Source: Krasilnikoviella flava
Lineage (GTDB): Bacteria; Actinomycetota; Actinomycetes; Actinomycetales; Cellulomonadaceae
DNA length: 64,000 nt
Direction of reading: 5' to 3'
Assembly (NCBI RefSeq): GCF_900167525.1
Contig: NZ_FUZQ01000002.1
Coordinates: 62,001 to 126,000 of the forward strand
Below are positions 38,459 to 46,724 of the stretch, piece after piece; within the stretch, counting starts at the first letter, position 1, and each line of letters starts with the position of its first letter. Under the pieces are notes generated by a model. That model was not told the origin of the DNA, made no database searches, and saw only the letters and a list, made by a program, of their open reading frames with translations. A program made the translations under genes and the position numbers.

Positions 38459-39649
38459 CTACTCCGCGGGCATGTTCGCCAGCAGCGCGCTCAGCGCGCT
38501 GGCCTGGGTGCGCCAGTCGAACACGTTGGCCTTCTCCGTGCCGCTGCCACCGGCCCAGCGCAGACCGAGGCGGTCGTCGCCGTCCCGGTCGTGCGCCCAG
38601 ACGGACGACGCCTGCCGGTCGACGAACTTGCGGTACGGGTGGTCGTCCAGACTGTCGTCGAGGTCGTCCAGGTACCGCACGAAGATCCCCTTGAACTGCT
38701 TGGCGTTGTCGTCGCAGTCGCCGGCGACGTCGCACTTCTCGGTGAGGATCCCGTCGGAGACCAGCTCGGGCGCCGTGGTCCCGGCGTCGGCGAGCTCGCG
38801 CGCGGTGGCGAGCACCTCGGCGTCGCCGGTGGCCCGGTAGAGCTCGATGCCGCCACCGATCGCGAGGCCCTGGTTGTAGCTCCAGACGGTGTCGCCGTTG
38901 GACCGGCAGTCGTCGGTCAGGCCGTCGCGGACCAGGCCGTCGGCGTCGATCATGCCGCTGCCCTGCATCCAGTCCCAGCCGGTCCGGGCGCGGTCCAGCC
39001 ACTGCGTGTCGCCGTCGATCCGATTGTGCAGCTCGGCCGTCAGCCGTACCCACAGGCCGTTGGTGACGGCGTTCTTGTAGGTGCGCTCGTGGTTCCACCA
39101 GATGCCTCCACCACAGGTGGAGGTGTCCCAGTACCCGTGCATGAACTCGCCGATCGTCTCGGCCATGTCGAGGTACTTCTGGTCGCCGGTGAGGTCGTAG
39201 GCCTGCACCCACGCCAGGCCCCACCACCCGGCGTCGTCGATCGCGCGACTGGTGAAGTTGCCCCAGATCTCGTCGCTGGACATCTCGCCCGCGGGGAAGG
39301 GGGCCTTGTTGCGCTCGAACGTGCGGTCCACCTGCGGCAGGTAGCCGGTGTCCCCGGTGCGCTGCATGTACTCGATCACGGTCTCCGTCGCGACGGCGGA
39401 GTTCCACCAGCTCGACGGCCACCAGGCCTTCTCGGGGTCGTAGTCGTCCATGAGCACGGCCGCGGCGCGGGCGGCCTTCGCCTCGGCGCCGGGTTGCGGG
39501 TGGCCGCCGCCGCCGCCGGCGGCGGCCGCGGTCGTCGCGCCCAGACCGGCGGCGGCGAGGGTGGCGGCGACGAGCGCCGCGGCCGCGCGGCGCACACTGC
39601 GGCGGCGGGGGTGGCGGGACGGGGTGGTGCGGGCGGAGCGAGCAGGCAT
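38459..39649 (-). CDS. Secreted GH76 alpha-1,6-mannanase
   Basis: 396 residues. An Arg-rich start and Ala-rich hydrophobic stretch form a signal peptide ending around residue 44. The (alpha/alpha)6 domain shows GH76 features: AWWPSSWWNSAVATETVIEYMQRTG, the paired catalytic aspartates Asp138-Asp139 in SRAIDDAGWWGLAW, CGGGIWWNHERTYKNAVTNGLW, WSYNQGLAIGGGIELYRATGD. It hydrolyses alpha-1,6-mannan, such as the backbone of fungal or yeast wall mannan. GAGGA precedes the ATG at 39649. No extra binding module. Divergent from the ThuA-like gene. Confidence 0.93.
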   Translation of the reverse strand: MPARSARTTPSRHPRRRSVRRAAAALVAATLAAAGLGATTAAAAGGGGGHPQPGAEAKAARAAAVLMDDYDPEKAWWPSSWWNSAVATETVIEYMQRTGDTGYLPQVDRTFERNKAPFPAGEMSSDEIWGNFTSRAIDDAGWWGLAWVQAYDLTGDQKYLDMAETIGEFMHGYWDTSTCGGGIWWNHERTYKNAVTNGLWVRLTAELHNRIDGDTQWLDRARTGWDWMQGSGMIDADGLVRDGLTDDCRSNGDTVWSYNQGLAIGGGIELYRATGDAEVLATARELADAGTTAPELVSDGILTEKCDVAGDCDDNAKQFKGIFVRYLDDLDDSLDDHPYRKFVDRQASSVWAHDRDGDDRLGLRWAGGSGTEKANVFDWRTQASALSALLANMPAE

Positions 39650-39854
39650 CGTTGTCCTCTGGCTTCCTGACGGCGGGGCGCCGTCGAGTGACTCGGGCGA
39701 CAGTGACCGTGCGCCGAACAGCCAACCACAGGGGGGCTCGGATGCAAGCGACGCGCGCGGCGCGCCGCGCATCGCCGGAAGGAGTCGCCACCCCGTGAGC
39801 GGTTCCGACCGATCGGTGGCTCCGGGCGGGTGTCGCCGGGCAGGATGGGGCGTC

Positions 39855-40574
39855 GTGACGACGACGCGCGACTCCCGACCGCCCCGCATCCTGATCCTCG
39901 CCGGCCGTGGCCGCCACGAAGACCCCTGGCACGACCACGCGGCCACCTCCCACCGGCTGGCGCTGGTGCTCGCCGGCCCGGACGCCGGAGCCGACGCCCC
40001 GGAGGTCGTCGTGCGCAGCACGTTCCCCGACTCCCTCGACGACCTCGACGACGTCGACCTGCTCGTGGTCAACGCCGGCAGCCCGTGGCCGGGCCTGCGG
40101 GACGCCGGCATCGGCCCCGACGACGCGGCGTGGGCGCCGTTCCACGCCCGCCTCGACGCGTGGGCCCGCGCGGGCGGGAGGATCCTCGCCGTGCACCAGG
40201 CGGCCAACGCCTTCGGCGACCACCCCGCGTGGGAGGAGGTGCTGGGTGGCCGGTGGGTGCCGGGCACCTCGATGCACCCGCCGCTCGGGCCGACCTCCGT
40301 GCCGCTGGCCGTCGGCGCGCACCCGATCACCGAGGGCCTGGGCGCCGTGGACGTCGTCGACGAGCGCTACTGCCACCTCCGCGTGGCGCCGTCGTCGCAG
40401 GTGCTGGGCTGGGTGACCGACGACGAGGGCGAGCGCCACCCCGCCGTCTGGGTCGCCGACGCCCACGGCGGTCGCACCGTGTACAGCGGGCTGGGGCACG
40501 ACGTGCGCGCCTACGACTCGCCGTCGCACGCCGAGCTGCTGCGCCGCGCGGCCACCTGGCTGCTGGAGGGCTGA
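39855..40574 (+). CDS. ThuA-domain (trehalose-utilization-like) protein
   Basis: 239 residues from GTG 39855. Class I glutamine-amidotransferase-like fold: PRILILAGRGRHEDPWHDHAATSHRLA, DVDLLVVNAGSPWPGL, WARAGGRILAVHQAANAFGDHPAWEEVLGGRWVPGTSMHPP, and the C-terminal GGRTVYSGLGHDVRAYDSPSHAELLRRAATWLL. ThuA-like proteins occur with sugar oxidation genes; the biochemical role is unclear. The nucleophile-elbow Cys of true amidotransferases is not present at VHQAAN. The frame is open upstream, but that stretch has no similarity. Confidence 0.8.
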   Translation: MTTTRDSRPPRILILAGRGRHEDPWHDHAATSHRLALVLAGPDAGADAPEVVVRSTFPDSLDDLDDVDLLVVNAGSPWPGLRDAGIGPDDAAWAPFHARLDAWARAGGRILAVHQAANAFGDHPAWEEVLGGRWVPGTSMHPPLGPTSVPLAVGAHPITEGLGAVDVVDERYCHLRVAPSSQVLGWVTDDEGERHPAVWVADAHGGRTVYSGLGHDVRAYDSPSHAELLRRAATWLLEG

Positions 40575-40577
40575 GGG

Positions 40578-40775
40578 GTGCGGGTGCTCGTGATCGCGGT
40601 GCTGTTCGTGGTCGCGGCGGGTGCGTCGGTCTACGTCGTCGAGTGGCTCGCCCCGGGAATCTCCGACCTGGGCCGCGCGGCCGTGACGGCACCGATCGTC
40701 ATCGGGGGCGGGCTGTCGGTCCGCGCCGCCGCGGAGCCCCGCCGTCGGGAGCGGGCCCGCGACCGGATATCTTGA
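40578..40775 (+). CDS. Small membrane protein of unknown function
   Basis: 65 residues from GTG 40578, with GGAGGG about 8 nt upstream and 3 nt after the ThuA stop. Two hydrophobic segments (residues 3-24 and about 35-48) and a basic tail (RRRERARDRIS). Reads as a two-helix inner-membrane protein. Its stop codon lies inside the operator at 40768-40785. No homologue recognised. Confidence 0.5.
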   Translation: MRVLVIAVLFVVAAGASVYVVEWLAPGISDLGRAAVTAPIVIGGGLSVRAAAEPRRRERARDRIS

Positions 40776-40785
40776 CGTCGAGATA
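40768..40785. promoter_or_regulatory. MarR-type operator upstream of the VOC gene
   Basis: TATCTTGACGTCGAGATA is an 18-bp palindrome with a single mismatched pair, of the TCTTGA/TCAAGA type bound by MarR-family repressors. It sits 22 bp before the GTG of the VOC gene, over the promoter position. No MarR gene is adjacent. Confidence 0.65.
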
Positions 40786-40807
40786 CTTCGACGACGAGGG
40801 AGAAAAC

Positions 40808-41194
40808 GTGCGACTCCATCATGTGCAGGTGGCCTGCCCGCGGGGCGGGGAGGACGCGGCCCGCGCGTTCTACGCCACGGGCCTGAAGCTGACCGAGGTG
40901 GCCAAGCCGCCGGAGCTGGCGGGCCGGGGCGGCTGCTGGTTCCGCGGCTACGACGAGGACGGCGCGGTCGTCGCCGAGATCCACGTCGGCGTGGAGGACC
41001 CCTTCGCCCCGGCGCGCAAGGCGCACCCGGCGCTGGTGGTCGACGACGCCGCCACGCTCGACGCCACGGCGGACCGGCTCGAGGCCACCGGGTTCGCCGT
41101 CGACCGCACCGAGCGTGAGACGTTCAGCGGCTACCTGCGGTTCCACACCCGCGACGGCGCAGGCAACCGGGTCGAGGTGCTCGCGCCCGCTTGA
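40808..41194 (+). CDS. VOC-family (glyoxalase/bleomycin-resistance-like) protein
   Basis: 128 residues from GTG 40808 with GAGGGAGA before it. One beta-alpha-beta-beta-beta unit: MRLHHVQVACPRGGEDAARAFY, CWFRGYDEDGAVVAEIHVGV, HPALVVDDAATLDATADRLEATGF, RFHTRDGAGNRVEVLAP. His4 or His5, the central Glu and the Glu of RVEVLAP are the expected metal ligands. The substrate is unknown. It lies behind a MarR-type operator, consistent with a detoxification role. Confidence 0.78.
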   Translation: MRLHHVQVACPRGGEDAARAFYATGLKLTEVAKPPELAGRGGCWFRGYDEDGAVVAEIHVGVEDPFAPARKAHPALVVDDAATLDATADRLEATGFAVDRTERETFSGYLRFHTRDGAGNRVEVLAPA

Positions 41195-41196
41195 GC

Positions 41197-41226
41197 GGTC
41201 CGGGCGGCCCTCGGGCCGCCCGGACC
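41197..41226. terminator. 14-bp perfect hairpin between convergent genes
   Basis: GGTCCGGGCGGCCC (41197-41210) and its exact reverse complement (41213-41226) with a 2-nt loop, between the stops of the VOC (+) and AIM24 (-) genes. Likely bidirectional terminator. Confidence 0.8.
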
Positions 41227-41231
41227 CGGCG

Positions 41232-41903
41232 TCAGTTCTGGTTCGGCAACGGGTGGCCCTCGGAGGCCTGCACGACGACGATCCCCTGGCCGGTGAGCCC
41301 CAGCTGGTACGCCTCGCCCGAGCCACGGCCGATGGCGGCGCCGAGCTTCGCCGTCTTGCGCACGGTGCTGGTGAGCGACGTCGACCAGAGCACCACGCTC
41401 TGCATGTCGACGAACGTGGGCTCGTCGACCTCGAGCACCACCGGGGTGCCGTACGCGGTGACCGCGAGGGCGCCGGAGCCGGTGAACGTCGTGTTGAAGA
41501 GCCCGCCGCTGAGCACGGACGCGCCCTGGACGCGGTTGATGTCCCAGGTGAGCGTGCTCTCGAACGCCAGGATGTTGCTGCCGGAGACCGTGACGCTCTC
41601 GTTCTCCAGGTAGAGCACGAACACCTCGTCGGCGTCCTGGGCGAGGAAGACGTCGCCACCGCCGGAGACCTTCATCAGCGACATGCCCTCGCCGGTGAAC
41701 GCCTTCTTGAACAGCTTGGTCATGCCGCCGGCGCCCTCGTAGGCGAAGTCGACGTCGCCCTGGTAGGCGACCATCGACCCCTGCTTGGCGTAGAAGAACC
41801 CGCCGGAGCCGGCGAGGTCCACCTTGAGCATCCGGGGGTTGACGAGCTGGAAGCTGCCGGGCTCGCCCTGCGGCTCGGTGTGGTGGAAGAGGCTGCTGCG
41901 CAT
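41232..41903 (-). CDS. AIM24-family protein
   Basis: 223 residues of mostly beta structure: QLVNPRMLKVDLAGSGGFFYAKQGSMVAYQGDVDFAY, GEGMSLMKVSGGGDVFLAQDADEVFVLYLENESVTVSGSNILAFE, YGTPVVLEVDEPTFVDMQSVVLWS, GEAYQLGLTGQGIVVVQASEG. This matches the AIM24 (TspO-associated-like) double beta-helix family; bacterial function unknown. The ATG at 41903 has AGGATGG upstream; an ATG three codons earlier lacks a site. Confidence 0.85.
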   Translation of the reverse strand: MRSSLFHHTEPQGEPGSFQLVNPRMLKVDLAGSGGFFYAKQGSMVAYQGDVDFAYEGAGGMTKLFKKAFTGEGMSLMKVSGGGDVFLAQDADEVFVLYLENESVTVSGSNILAFESTLTWDINRVQGASVLSGGLFNTTFTGSGALAVTAYGTPVVLEVDEPTFVDMQSVVLWSTSLTSTVRKTAKLGAAIGRGSGEAYQLGLTGQGIVVVQASEGHPLPNQN

Positions 41904-41965
41904 GGTCGCCATCCTGCCGTGCAGCGGGAGGCGGGGCATCCGCCGGAGGGATGACAGCCGGTCGG

Positions 41966-42169
41966 TCAGGGGTATCCGAGCTCCCGGCGCAGCTCGGACA
42001 CCCCTTGCTCGAGCCGGTCCGCGGACCGATATCGCAGCAGACCTGTGAGAGCGACCTGGCGGGCGGACTCGTCGCTGCAGCCGAGGGCGACGGCGATGCG
42101 CGTGACGGCCTCGTCGTCCGAGCGGGCGGTGGGTGGGACCCGGCCTCGCGTGCTTCCAGTGGGAGCCAC
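41966..42169 (-). CDS. Short hypothetical protein
   Basis: 67 residues from a GTG. From residue about 18 (DDEAVTRIAVALGCSDESA) codon use is coding-like and the sequence is helical with charged faces, ending SELRRELGYP. No family recognised; it could be a fragment of a larger lost protein. It lies between AIM24 and trmL on the same strand, 40 nt after trmL and 62 nt before AIM24. No convincing ribosome site. Confidence 0.35.
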   Translation of the reverse strand: MAPTGSTRGRVPPTARSDDEAVTRIAVALGCSDESARQVALTGLLRYRSADRLEQGVSELRRELGYP

Positions 42170-42209
42170 CGACTGCCACCGGGACGCGCAAGCCGCCGGG
42201 ACCCCGTCG

Positions 42210-42734
42210 TCAGGAGGCGCCCGGGAAGCCCGCCTGCCGCCACGCCTCGTACACGACGATCGACGCGGCGTTGGTGAGGTTGAGCGACCGGCGCCCGGGC
42301 AGCATGGGGATCTTCACGCGGTCGGTGACGCGCGCGTGGTCCATCGCCTCGTCGGGCAGGCCGGTGGGCTCGGGGCCGAAGAGCAGCACGTCGCCGGGGC
42401 GGTACGCGAGGTCGGTGTAGGTGGTGTCGGCGTGCGCGGTGAAGGCGAAGACGCGCGCACCCGGCAGGGCATCGAGCGCGGCGTCGAACGTCGGGTGCAC
42501 GTCCATGACGGCCAGGTCGTGGTAGTCCAGCCCGGCGCGCTTGAGCTTCGCCTCCGTCAGGTCGAAGCCCAGCGGCTCCACGAGGTGCAGCCGCGCGCCG
42601 GTGACGGCGGCGAGCCGGATGGCCGAGCCCGTGTTCCCGGGGATCCGGGGCTCGTAGTACACGACGTGGGCGAACGGGGACCCCTCGACAGGCTCAGGGG
42701 GGACCGGTGGCGTGGGCGGGAGCTGGTCGGGCAC
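42210..42734 (-). CDS. trmL: tRNA (cytidine/uridine-2'-O-)-methyltransferase TrmL-like
   Basis: 174 residues from GTG 42734 (GTG 42764 also possible). SPOUT fold: HVVYYEPRIPGNTGSAIRLAAVTGARLHLVEPLGFDLTEAKLKRAGLDY, DVLLFGPEPTGLP and the knot motif KIPMLPGRRSLNLTNAASIVVYEAWRQ. It methylates the wobble-position ribose of tRNA-Leu isoacceptors with AdoMet. The extra N-terminus (PPEPVEGSPF) contains half a palindromic element (CCTCGACAGGCTCAGG, 42682-42697), so the added residues ahead of HVVYY come from that repeat. Confidence 0.88.
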   Translation of the reverse strand: MPDQLPPTPPVPPEPVEGSPFAHVVYYEPRIPGNTGSAIRLAAVTGARLHLVEPLGFDLTEAKLKRAGLDYHDLAVMDVHPTFDAALDALPGARVFAFTAHADTTYTDLAYRPGDVLLFGPEPTGLPDEAMDHARVTDRVKIPMLPGRRSLNLTNAASIVVYEAWRQAGFPGAS

Positions 42735-42811
42735 GGGCCGATTCTCCCACCGGCCGGACGACACGCCGCCGTCCCGATGACGCGACGTGCTCGCGCCCCT
42801 AGGCTCACTTG

Positions 42812-43924
42812 ATGGCGGAGATCCCGGCGGTGATGAAAGCGGTCCAGCTCGTCGGCCACGGAGGCCTCGACCGGCTGGAGTATCGCGACGACGTGCCCAC
42901 GCCCGTGCCTGCGGCGGGCGAGGTGCTGATCGACGTTCACGCCTGCGGCATGAACAACACGGACGTGTGGGTCCGCGAGGGCGCGTACGGCACGGAGACC
43001 GACCCTGGCTCCGTCTCGACCTGGAGGCGAGGGAGATCGACCCTCACGTTCCCGCGGATCCAGGGCGCGGACACCGTCGGCGTGATCGCCGCCGTCGGCC
43101 CCGGGGTGCCCGCCGACCGGGTCGGGGAGCGCGTGATGGTGGACTTCTCGATCTACCACCGGCCCGAGGGCGACGACAGCCTCGCGGACATCGACTACAT
43201 CGGGCACGGGCGGGACGGCGGGTACGCCGAGTACGTGGCCGTGCCCGCGGAGAACGCGTACGAGATCACGGCCGCCATCGCGGACGCGGAGCTCGCGACG
43301 TTCTGCTGCGCCTACCTCACCGCCGAGCAGATGCTGGACCGGGCGCGGCTGGGCGCGGGGGAGCGGGTGCTCGTGACGGGCGCGTCCGGCGGGGTGGGCT
43401 CCGCTGTCGTCCAGCTGGCGCGGGTGCGGGGCGCGATCCCGTACGCCGTGACGAGCGCCGGCAAGGAGGACGCGCTGCGGGCGGTGGGCGCGCAGGACGT
43501 CGTGCTGCGCGACGCCCCGGACCTCGTCGCCGAGGTGGGGCGCGTGGTGGACGGCCCCGTCGACGTCGTCGCTGACCTGGTCGCCGGGCCGATGTTCAAC
43601 GACCTGCTGCGCATCCTGCGCCCCGAGGGCCGGTACACCACGGCGGGCGCCATCGGCGGGCCCGTCGTGCAGCTCGACCTGCGCACCATGTACCTCAAGC
43701 AGCTCGAGCTGCACGGCTCGTCCCAGGGCACGCGCACCGCGTTCCGACGGCTCGTGCGGTACGTCTCCGAGGGCGCGGTCCGGCCCCTCCTGGACCGCAC
43801 GTTCCGGCTGTCGGACCTCCGCGAGGCGCAGCGCGCGTTCCTGGCCAAGGCCTACGTCGGCAAGCTGGTCGTCGTCCCCGACCGGCACTGGGACCTCGTG
43901 GGGGCGCCGTATGCGCAGCCGTGA
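42812..43924 (+). CDS. MDR-superfamily (quinone oxidoreductase/zinc-type) dehydrogenase
   Basis: 370 residues. GroES-like N-terminal domain (AVQLVGHGGLDRLEYRDDVPTPVPAAGEVLIDVHACGMNNTDVWVREG), then a Rossmann domain with GERVLVTGASGGVGSAVVQLARVRGA. IQGADTVGVIAAVG is the usual MDR segment. The full set of structural zinc cysteines is not seen. Substrate unknown. Its end overlaps the start of the proline-racemase-family gene by 14 nt, suggesting they act in one pathway. Confidence 0.84.
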   Translation: MAEIPAVMKAVQLVGHGGLDRLEYRDDVPTPVPAAGEVLIDVHACGMNNTDVWVREGAYGTETDPGSVSTWRRGRSTLTFPRIQGADTVGVIAAVGPGVPADRVGERVMVDFSIYHRPEGDDSLADIDYIGHGRDGGYAEYVAVPAENAYEITAAIADAELATFCCAYLTAEQMLDRARLGAGERVLVTGASGGVGSAVVQLARVRGAIPYAVTSAGKEDALRAVGAQDVVLRDAPDLVAEVGRVVDGPVDVVADLVAGPMFNDLLRILRPEGRYTTAGAIGGPVVQLDLRTMYLKQLELHGSSQGTRTAFRRLVRYVSEGAVRPLLDRTFRLSDLREAQRAFLAKAYVGKLVVVPDRHWDLVGAPYAQP

Positions 43925-44969
43925 GCGCACCCTCGAGCTGATCGACGCGCAGTCCGGCGGCGACGTCAGCCGGGTCGTCATGTCCGGCGTCGAGCCGCTG
44001 CCGGGGGCCACCGTGCTGGAGAAGGCGCGCTACCTGCAGCGCGAGGGCGACGGGCTGCGTCGCCTGCTGCTCTCGGAGCCTTACGGCGACCCGGCGATGT
44101 CGGTGGACCTGATCGTCGAGCCGAGCCATCCCCGGGCGCAGGCCGGCTACGTGATCATGGAGGCGATGGGGTACCCGCTGTACTCGGGCTCCAACACCAT
44201 CTGCACGGCCACCGCCCTGCTGCAGAGCGGGGCCATCCCGCTGCGCGAGGGCGACGGGCTGCAGGACGTGACGCTGGAGTCGCCTGCGGGCCTGGCCCGG
44301 GTCAGCGCCCGGGTGGTCGACGGCCGCGTCGTGTCCATCACCACCGAGGGCGAGCCGGCGTACGTGGCGGACGAGGCGCTGAGCGTCGAGGTGCCGAACC
44401 ACGGCGACGTGCTGTTCGACCTGGTGTGGAGCGGCGCCTACTACGCCCTCATCGACGCGTCCCGGTACGGGTTCGGCCTCGGGGTGACCGAGCAGATCGC
44501 GCTGACCGCGTTCGGGGACGCCTTCGTCCGCGCGGCCCGGCCGGGACTGCGGCAGGAGCACCCGGACCTGGGCGACGTCGGGCCGCTGCCGTTCGCGCAC
44601 TTCATGGGGCCGCTGCGCGAGGTCGGCGACGGACGGTGGGAGTCGCCGTCGGCGACCTACGTGCATCCCGGCGTGCTCTGCCGCAGCCCCACCGGCACCG
44701 GCACGTCCGCGCGGCTCGCGCTGATGGCCCGGCGCGGGGAGATCCGCGAGGGCGAGTCGCTGGAGACGGTCTCGCCGCGCGGCAGCAGGTTCGTGGGCAC
44801 GGTGCTGCGGCGCACGCAGGTGGGCGACTACCCGGCGCTCCGGTCCGCCATCACCGGCGCGGCCCGGGTGATGGCGCGCTCGCAGCTGACGGTCGACCTC
44901 GACGACCCGCTGGTGGACGCCTCGGACCTGGAGCCGTTGCTCACGCCCCCAGCCAGGACGCACGCGTGA
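43911..44969 (+). CDS. Proline racemase-family protein with both catalytic Cys replaced
   Basis: 352 residues with the family's two-lobed fold: IDAQSGGDVSRVVMSGV near the start, RYGFGLGVTEQIAL, FAHFMGPLREVGDGRWESPSATYVHPGVLCRSPTGTGTSARLALM. In proline racemases and hydroxyproline epimerases the bases are two Cys, in MCGHG-like and DRSPCGTGTS motifs. Here the first position reads LYSGSNT (Ser92) and the second SPTGTGTS (Thr261), and the Asp before Arg is Cys257. A Cys/Cys racemase reaction is therefore unlikely; a dehydratase or other activity on a proline-like acid is possible. Overlaps the dehydrogenase upstream. Confidence 0.85.
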   Translation: MRSRERTLELIDAQSGGDVSRVVMSGVEPLPGATVLEKARYLQREGDGLRRLLLSEPYGDPAMSVDLIVEPSHPRAQAGYVIMEAMGYPLYSGSNTICTATALLQSGAIPLREGDGLQDVTLESPAGLARVSARVVDGRVVSITTEGEPAYVADEALSVEVPNHGDVLFDLVWSGAYYALIDASRYGFGLGVTEQIALTAFGDAFVRAARPGLRQEHPDLGDVGPLPFAHFMGPLREVGDGRWESPSATYVHPGVLCRSPTGTGTSARLALMARRGEIREGESLETVSPRGSRFVGTVLRRTQVGDYPALRSAITGAARVMARSQLTVDLDDPLVDASDLEPLLTPPARTHA

Positions 44970-45006
44970 GGGTGGTCCCCCCGGCCGTACGGCAGGGGGA
45001 CCACCC
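44970..45006. terminator. 12-bp perfect hairpin between convergent genes
   Basis: GGGTGGTCCCCC (44970-44981) and GGGGGACCACCC (44995-45006) enclose a 13-nt loop holding a CCGTACGG palindrome, directly between two convergent stops. Confidence 0.8.
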
Positions 45007-45011
45007 CGGCG

Positions 45012-45833
45012 TCACGCCTGGACGAACGCCACCAGGTCCTTCGTGAACTCGTCCTCGTACGCACCCACGATCCCGTGCGACGCGCCGGGGTAGACCTTGA
45101 GCGTCGCGTCGCTCAGGATCTCCGCCGAGCGCAGGCCGGCGGCCTTGATCGGCACGATCTGGTCGTCGTCCCCGTGCGCCACGAAGACCGGGACGTCGAT
45201 CTTCTCGAGGTCGGCGGTGTAGTCGACCTCGGAGAACTGCGCGATGCAGTCGTACGCGGGCTTGAGCCCGGCCTGCATCGACAGACGCCAGAACTGGTCG
45301 AGGGCGCCCTGGGAGACGGACGAGCCCTCGCGGTTCGCGCCGAAGAACGGCACCGCGAGCTCGCGGTAGTACTGCGCGCGATCCTTGAGCACGCCCTCGC
45401 GGATCCCGTCGAAGACCTCGATGGGGGTGCCGTCCGGGTTCTGGGGGGTCTGCACCATCAGCGGCGGGACGGCGCCGACCAGCACGGCCTTGCGCACCCG
45501 CGCCGAGCCGTGCCGCGCCAGGTAGTGCGCCACCTCGCCACCGCCGGTCGAGTGCCCCACGAGCACGACGTCCGTGAGGTCGAGCTGCTCCAGCATGGCC
45601 GCGAGGTCGTCGGCGTAGTGGTCCATGTCGTTGCCGGTGGAGGTCTGGGTGGACCGTCCGTGGCCGCGGCGGTCGTGCGCGACGGCGCGGAAACCGGCGT
45701 CGACGACCTCGGTCATCTGACGGTCCCAGGCGTCGGCGTTGAGCGGCCAGCCGTGCGAGAACACGACGGGCGTGCCGCTGCCCCAGTCCTTGTAGAAGAT
45801 CTCGAGACCGTCGGTGGTGGTGATGAACGGCAT
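45012..45833 (-). CDS. Alpha/beta hydrolase, non-heme chloroperoxidase/esterase type
   Basis: 273 residues. VFSHGWPLNADAWDRQM (oxyanion region), VAHDRRGHGRS, nucleophile Ser in LVGHSTGGGEV, Asp in VFVAHGDDDQIVP and His in YPGASHGIVG. This is the cofactor-free haloperoxidase/aryl-esterase group. ATG at 45833 overlaps by one base the stop of the upstream hydrolase (TGATG), so the pair is co-translated. Confidence 0.9.
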   Translation of the reverse strand: MPFITTTDGLEIFYKDWGSGTPVVFSHGWPLNADAWDRQMTEVVDAGFRAVAHDRRGHGRSTQTSTGNDMDHYADDLAAMLEQLDLTDVVLVGHSTGGGEVAHYLARHGSARVRKAVLVGAVPPLMVQTPQNPDGTPIEVFDGIREGVLKDRAQYYRELAVPFFGANREGSSVSQGALDQFWRLSMQAGLKPAYDCIAQFSEVDYTADLEKIDVPVFVAHGDDDQIVPIKAAGLRSAEILSDATLKVYPGASHGIVGAYEDEFTKDLVAFVQA

Positions 45834-46660
45834 CACAGCCCCTTTTCCTTGAGCCACGCGAGCGCGGCGTCCGCGACCTCGGTCCAGCCGTGGTCGATGG
45901 TGAGCGAGTGCCCCCGGTCGGGGAACTCGACGAGATCGGTGACGGCGCCGGAGTGCTTCCGGTAGATCCTCGCGGACGTCCGCGTCAGGGACGCGGGCGC
46001 CGTGTGGTCCATGCCGCCACCGATGAACAGGAGTGGACCGCGGTCCGCGTCGTGGGTGTCGACGCGCGCGGGGGACCCGGGCAGCAGGTTCGCGGCGGCG
46101 TCCTCGAACAGCGGACGGCCGGGGGACGGGATCGTCCACTGGTCGTAGAGCGCCGCGGCCTCGTCGTCCGAGAGCTCGTTGGCGAAGCCGTAGCGGAACT
46201 CCTCGGGGGTCAGCGCGACCGTGCCCCGGAAGCTCGCGGGGTTCCTCAGCGCGACGGCGGCCACCCGCAGCGAGCTCGGCGGCAGCAGGATGTTGCCGCG
46301 CATGGGCGCGGGGTCGATCGCGACGGCCGCGGCGGCGTGGCCCTCGGTGAGCAGCCGCTGGACGACCAGCCCGCCGAACGAGTGCCCGACGACGACGGGC
46401 CGCGGGTCGAGGCCCTCCACGTGCAGGCCGTCGAGGACGTCGGCGTAGTGCGCGACGACCTCGTCGAGGCCGACGCCGCCCGCCCGGTCGGGGTTCTCGC
46501 GTGCCTCGGCGACGGTGGCCGAGTCGCCCGGCCAGCCCGGGTTGTGCGGGTCGTACCCGGACTCCGCGAAGCGATCCATCCACGGCGTCCAGGAGTCGGC
46601 GTGGAGCCACAGCCCGTGGACGAAGACCACGGCGCGGCGGGCCGTGCTGAACTCGGTCAT
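45833..46660 (-). CDS. Alpha/beta hydrolase
   Basis: 275 residues: AVVFVHGLWLHADSWTPWMDRFAESGY, nucleophile in VVVGHSFGGLVVQRL, the Asp region GPLLFIGGGMDHTAP, and His in FPDRGHSLTIDHGW. It resembles the alpha/beta hydrolases paired with chloroperoxidase-like genes in actinobacteria; substrate unknown. ATG 46660 has GGGAGG at good spacing; the longer open frame upstream overlaps the LuxR gene and was rejected. The LuxR-family gene lies 64 nt upstream on the same strand and may control the pair. Confidence 0.86.
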   Translation of the reverse strand: MTEFSTARRAVVFVHGLWLHADSWTPWMDRFAESGYDPHNPGWPGDSATVAEARENPDRAGGVGLDEVVAHYADVLDGLHVEGLDPRPVVVGHSFGGLVVQRLLTEGHAAAAVAIDPAPMRGNILLPPSSLRVAAVALRNPASFRGTVALTPEEFRYGFANELSDDEAAALYDQWTIPSPGRPLFEDAAANLLPGSPARVDTHDADRGPLLFIGGGMDHTAPASLTRTSARIYRKHSGAVTDLVEFPDRGHSLTIDHGWTEVADAALAWLKEKGL

Positions 46661-46724
46661 GGTGGTGCCTCCCGTCGGGGTCGGAGACATCACCATCGCC
46701 CGGCCGGGCGGCCGGGCGCTTCTG

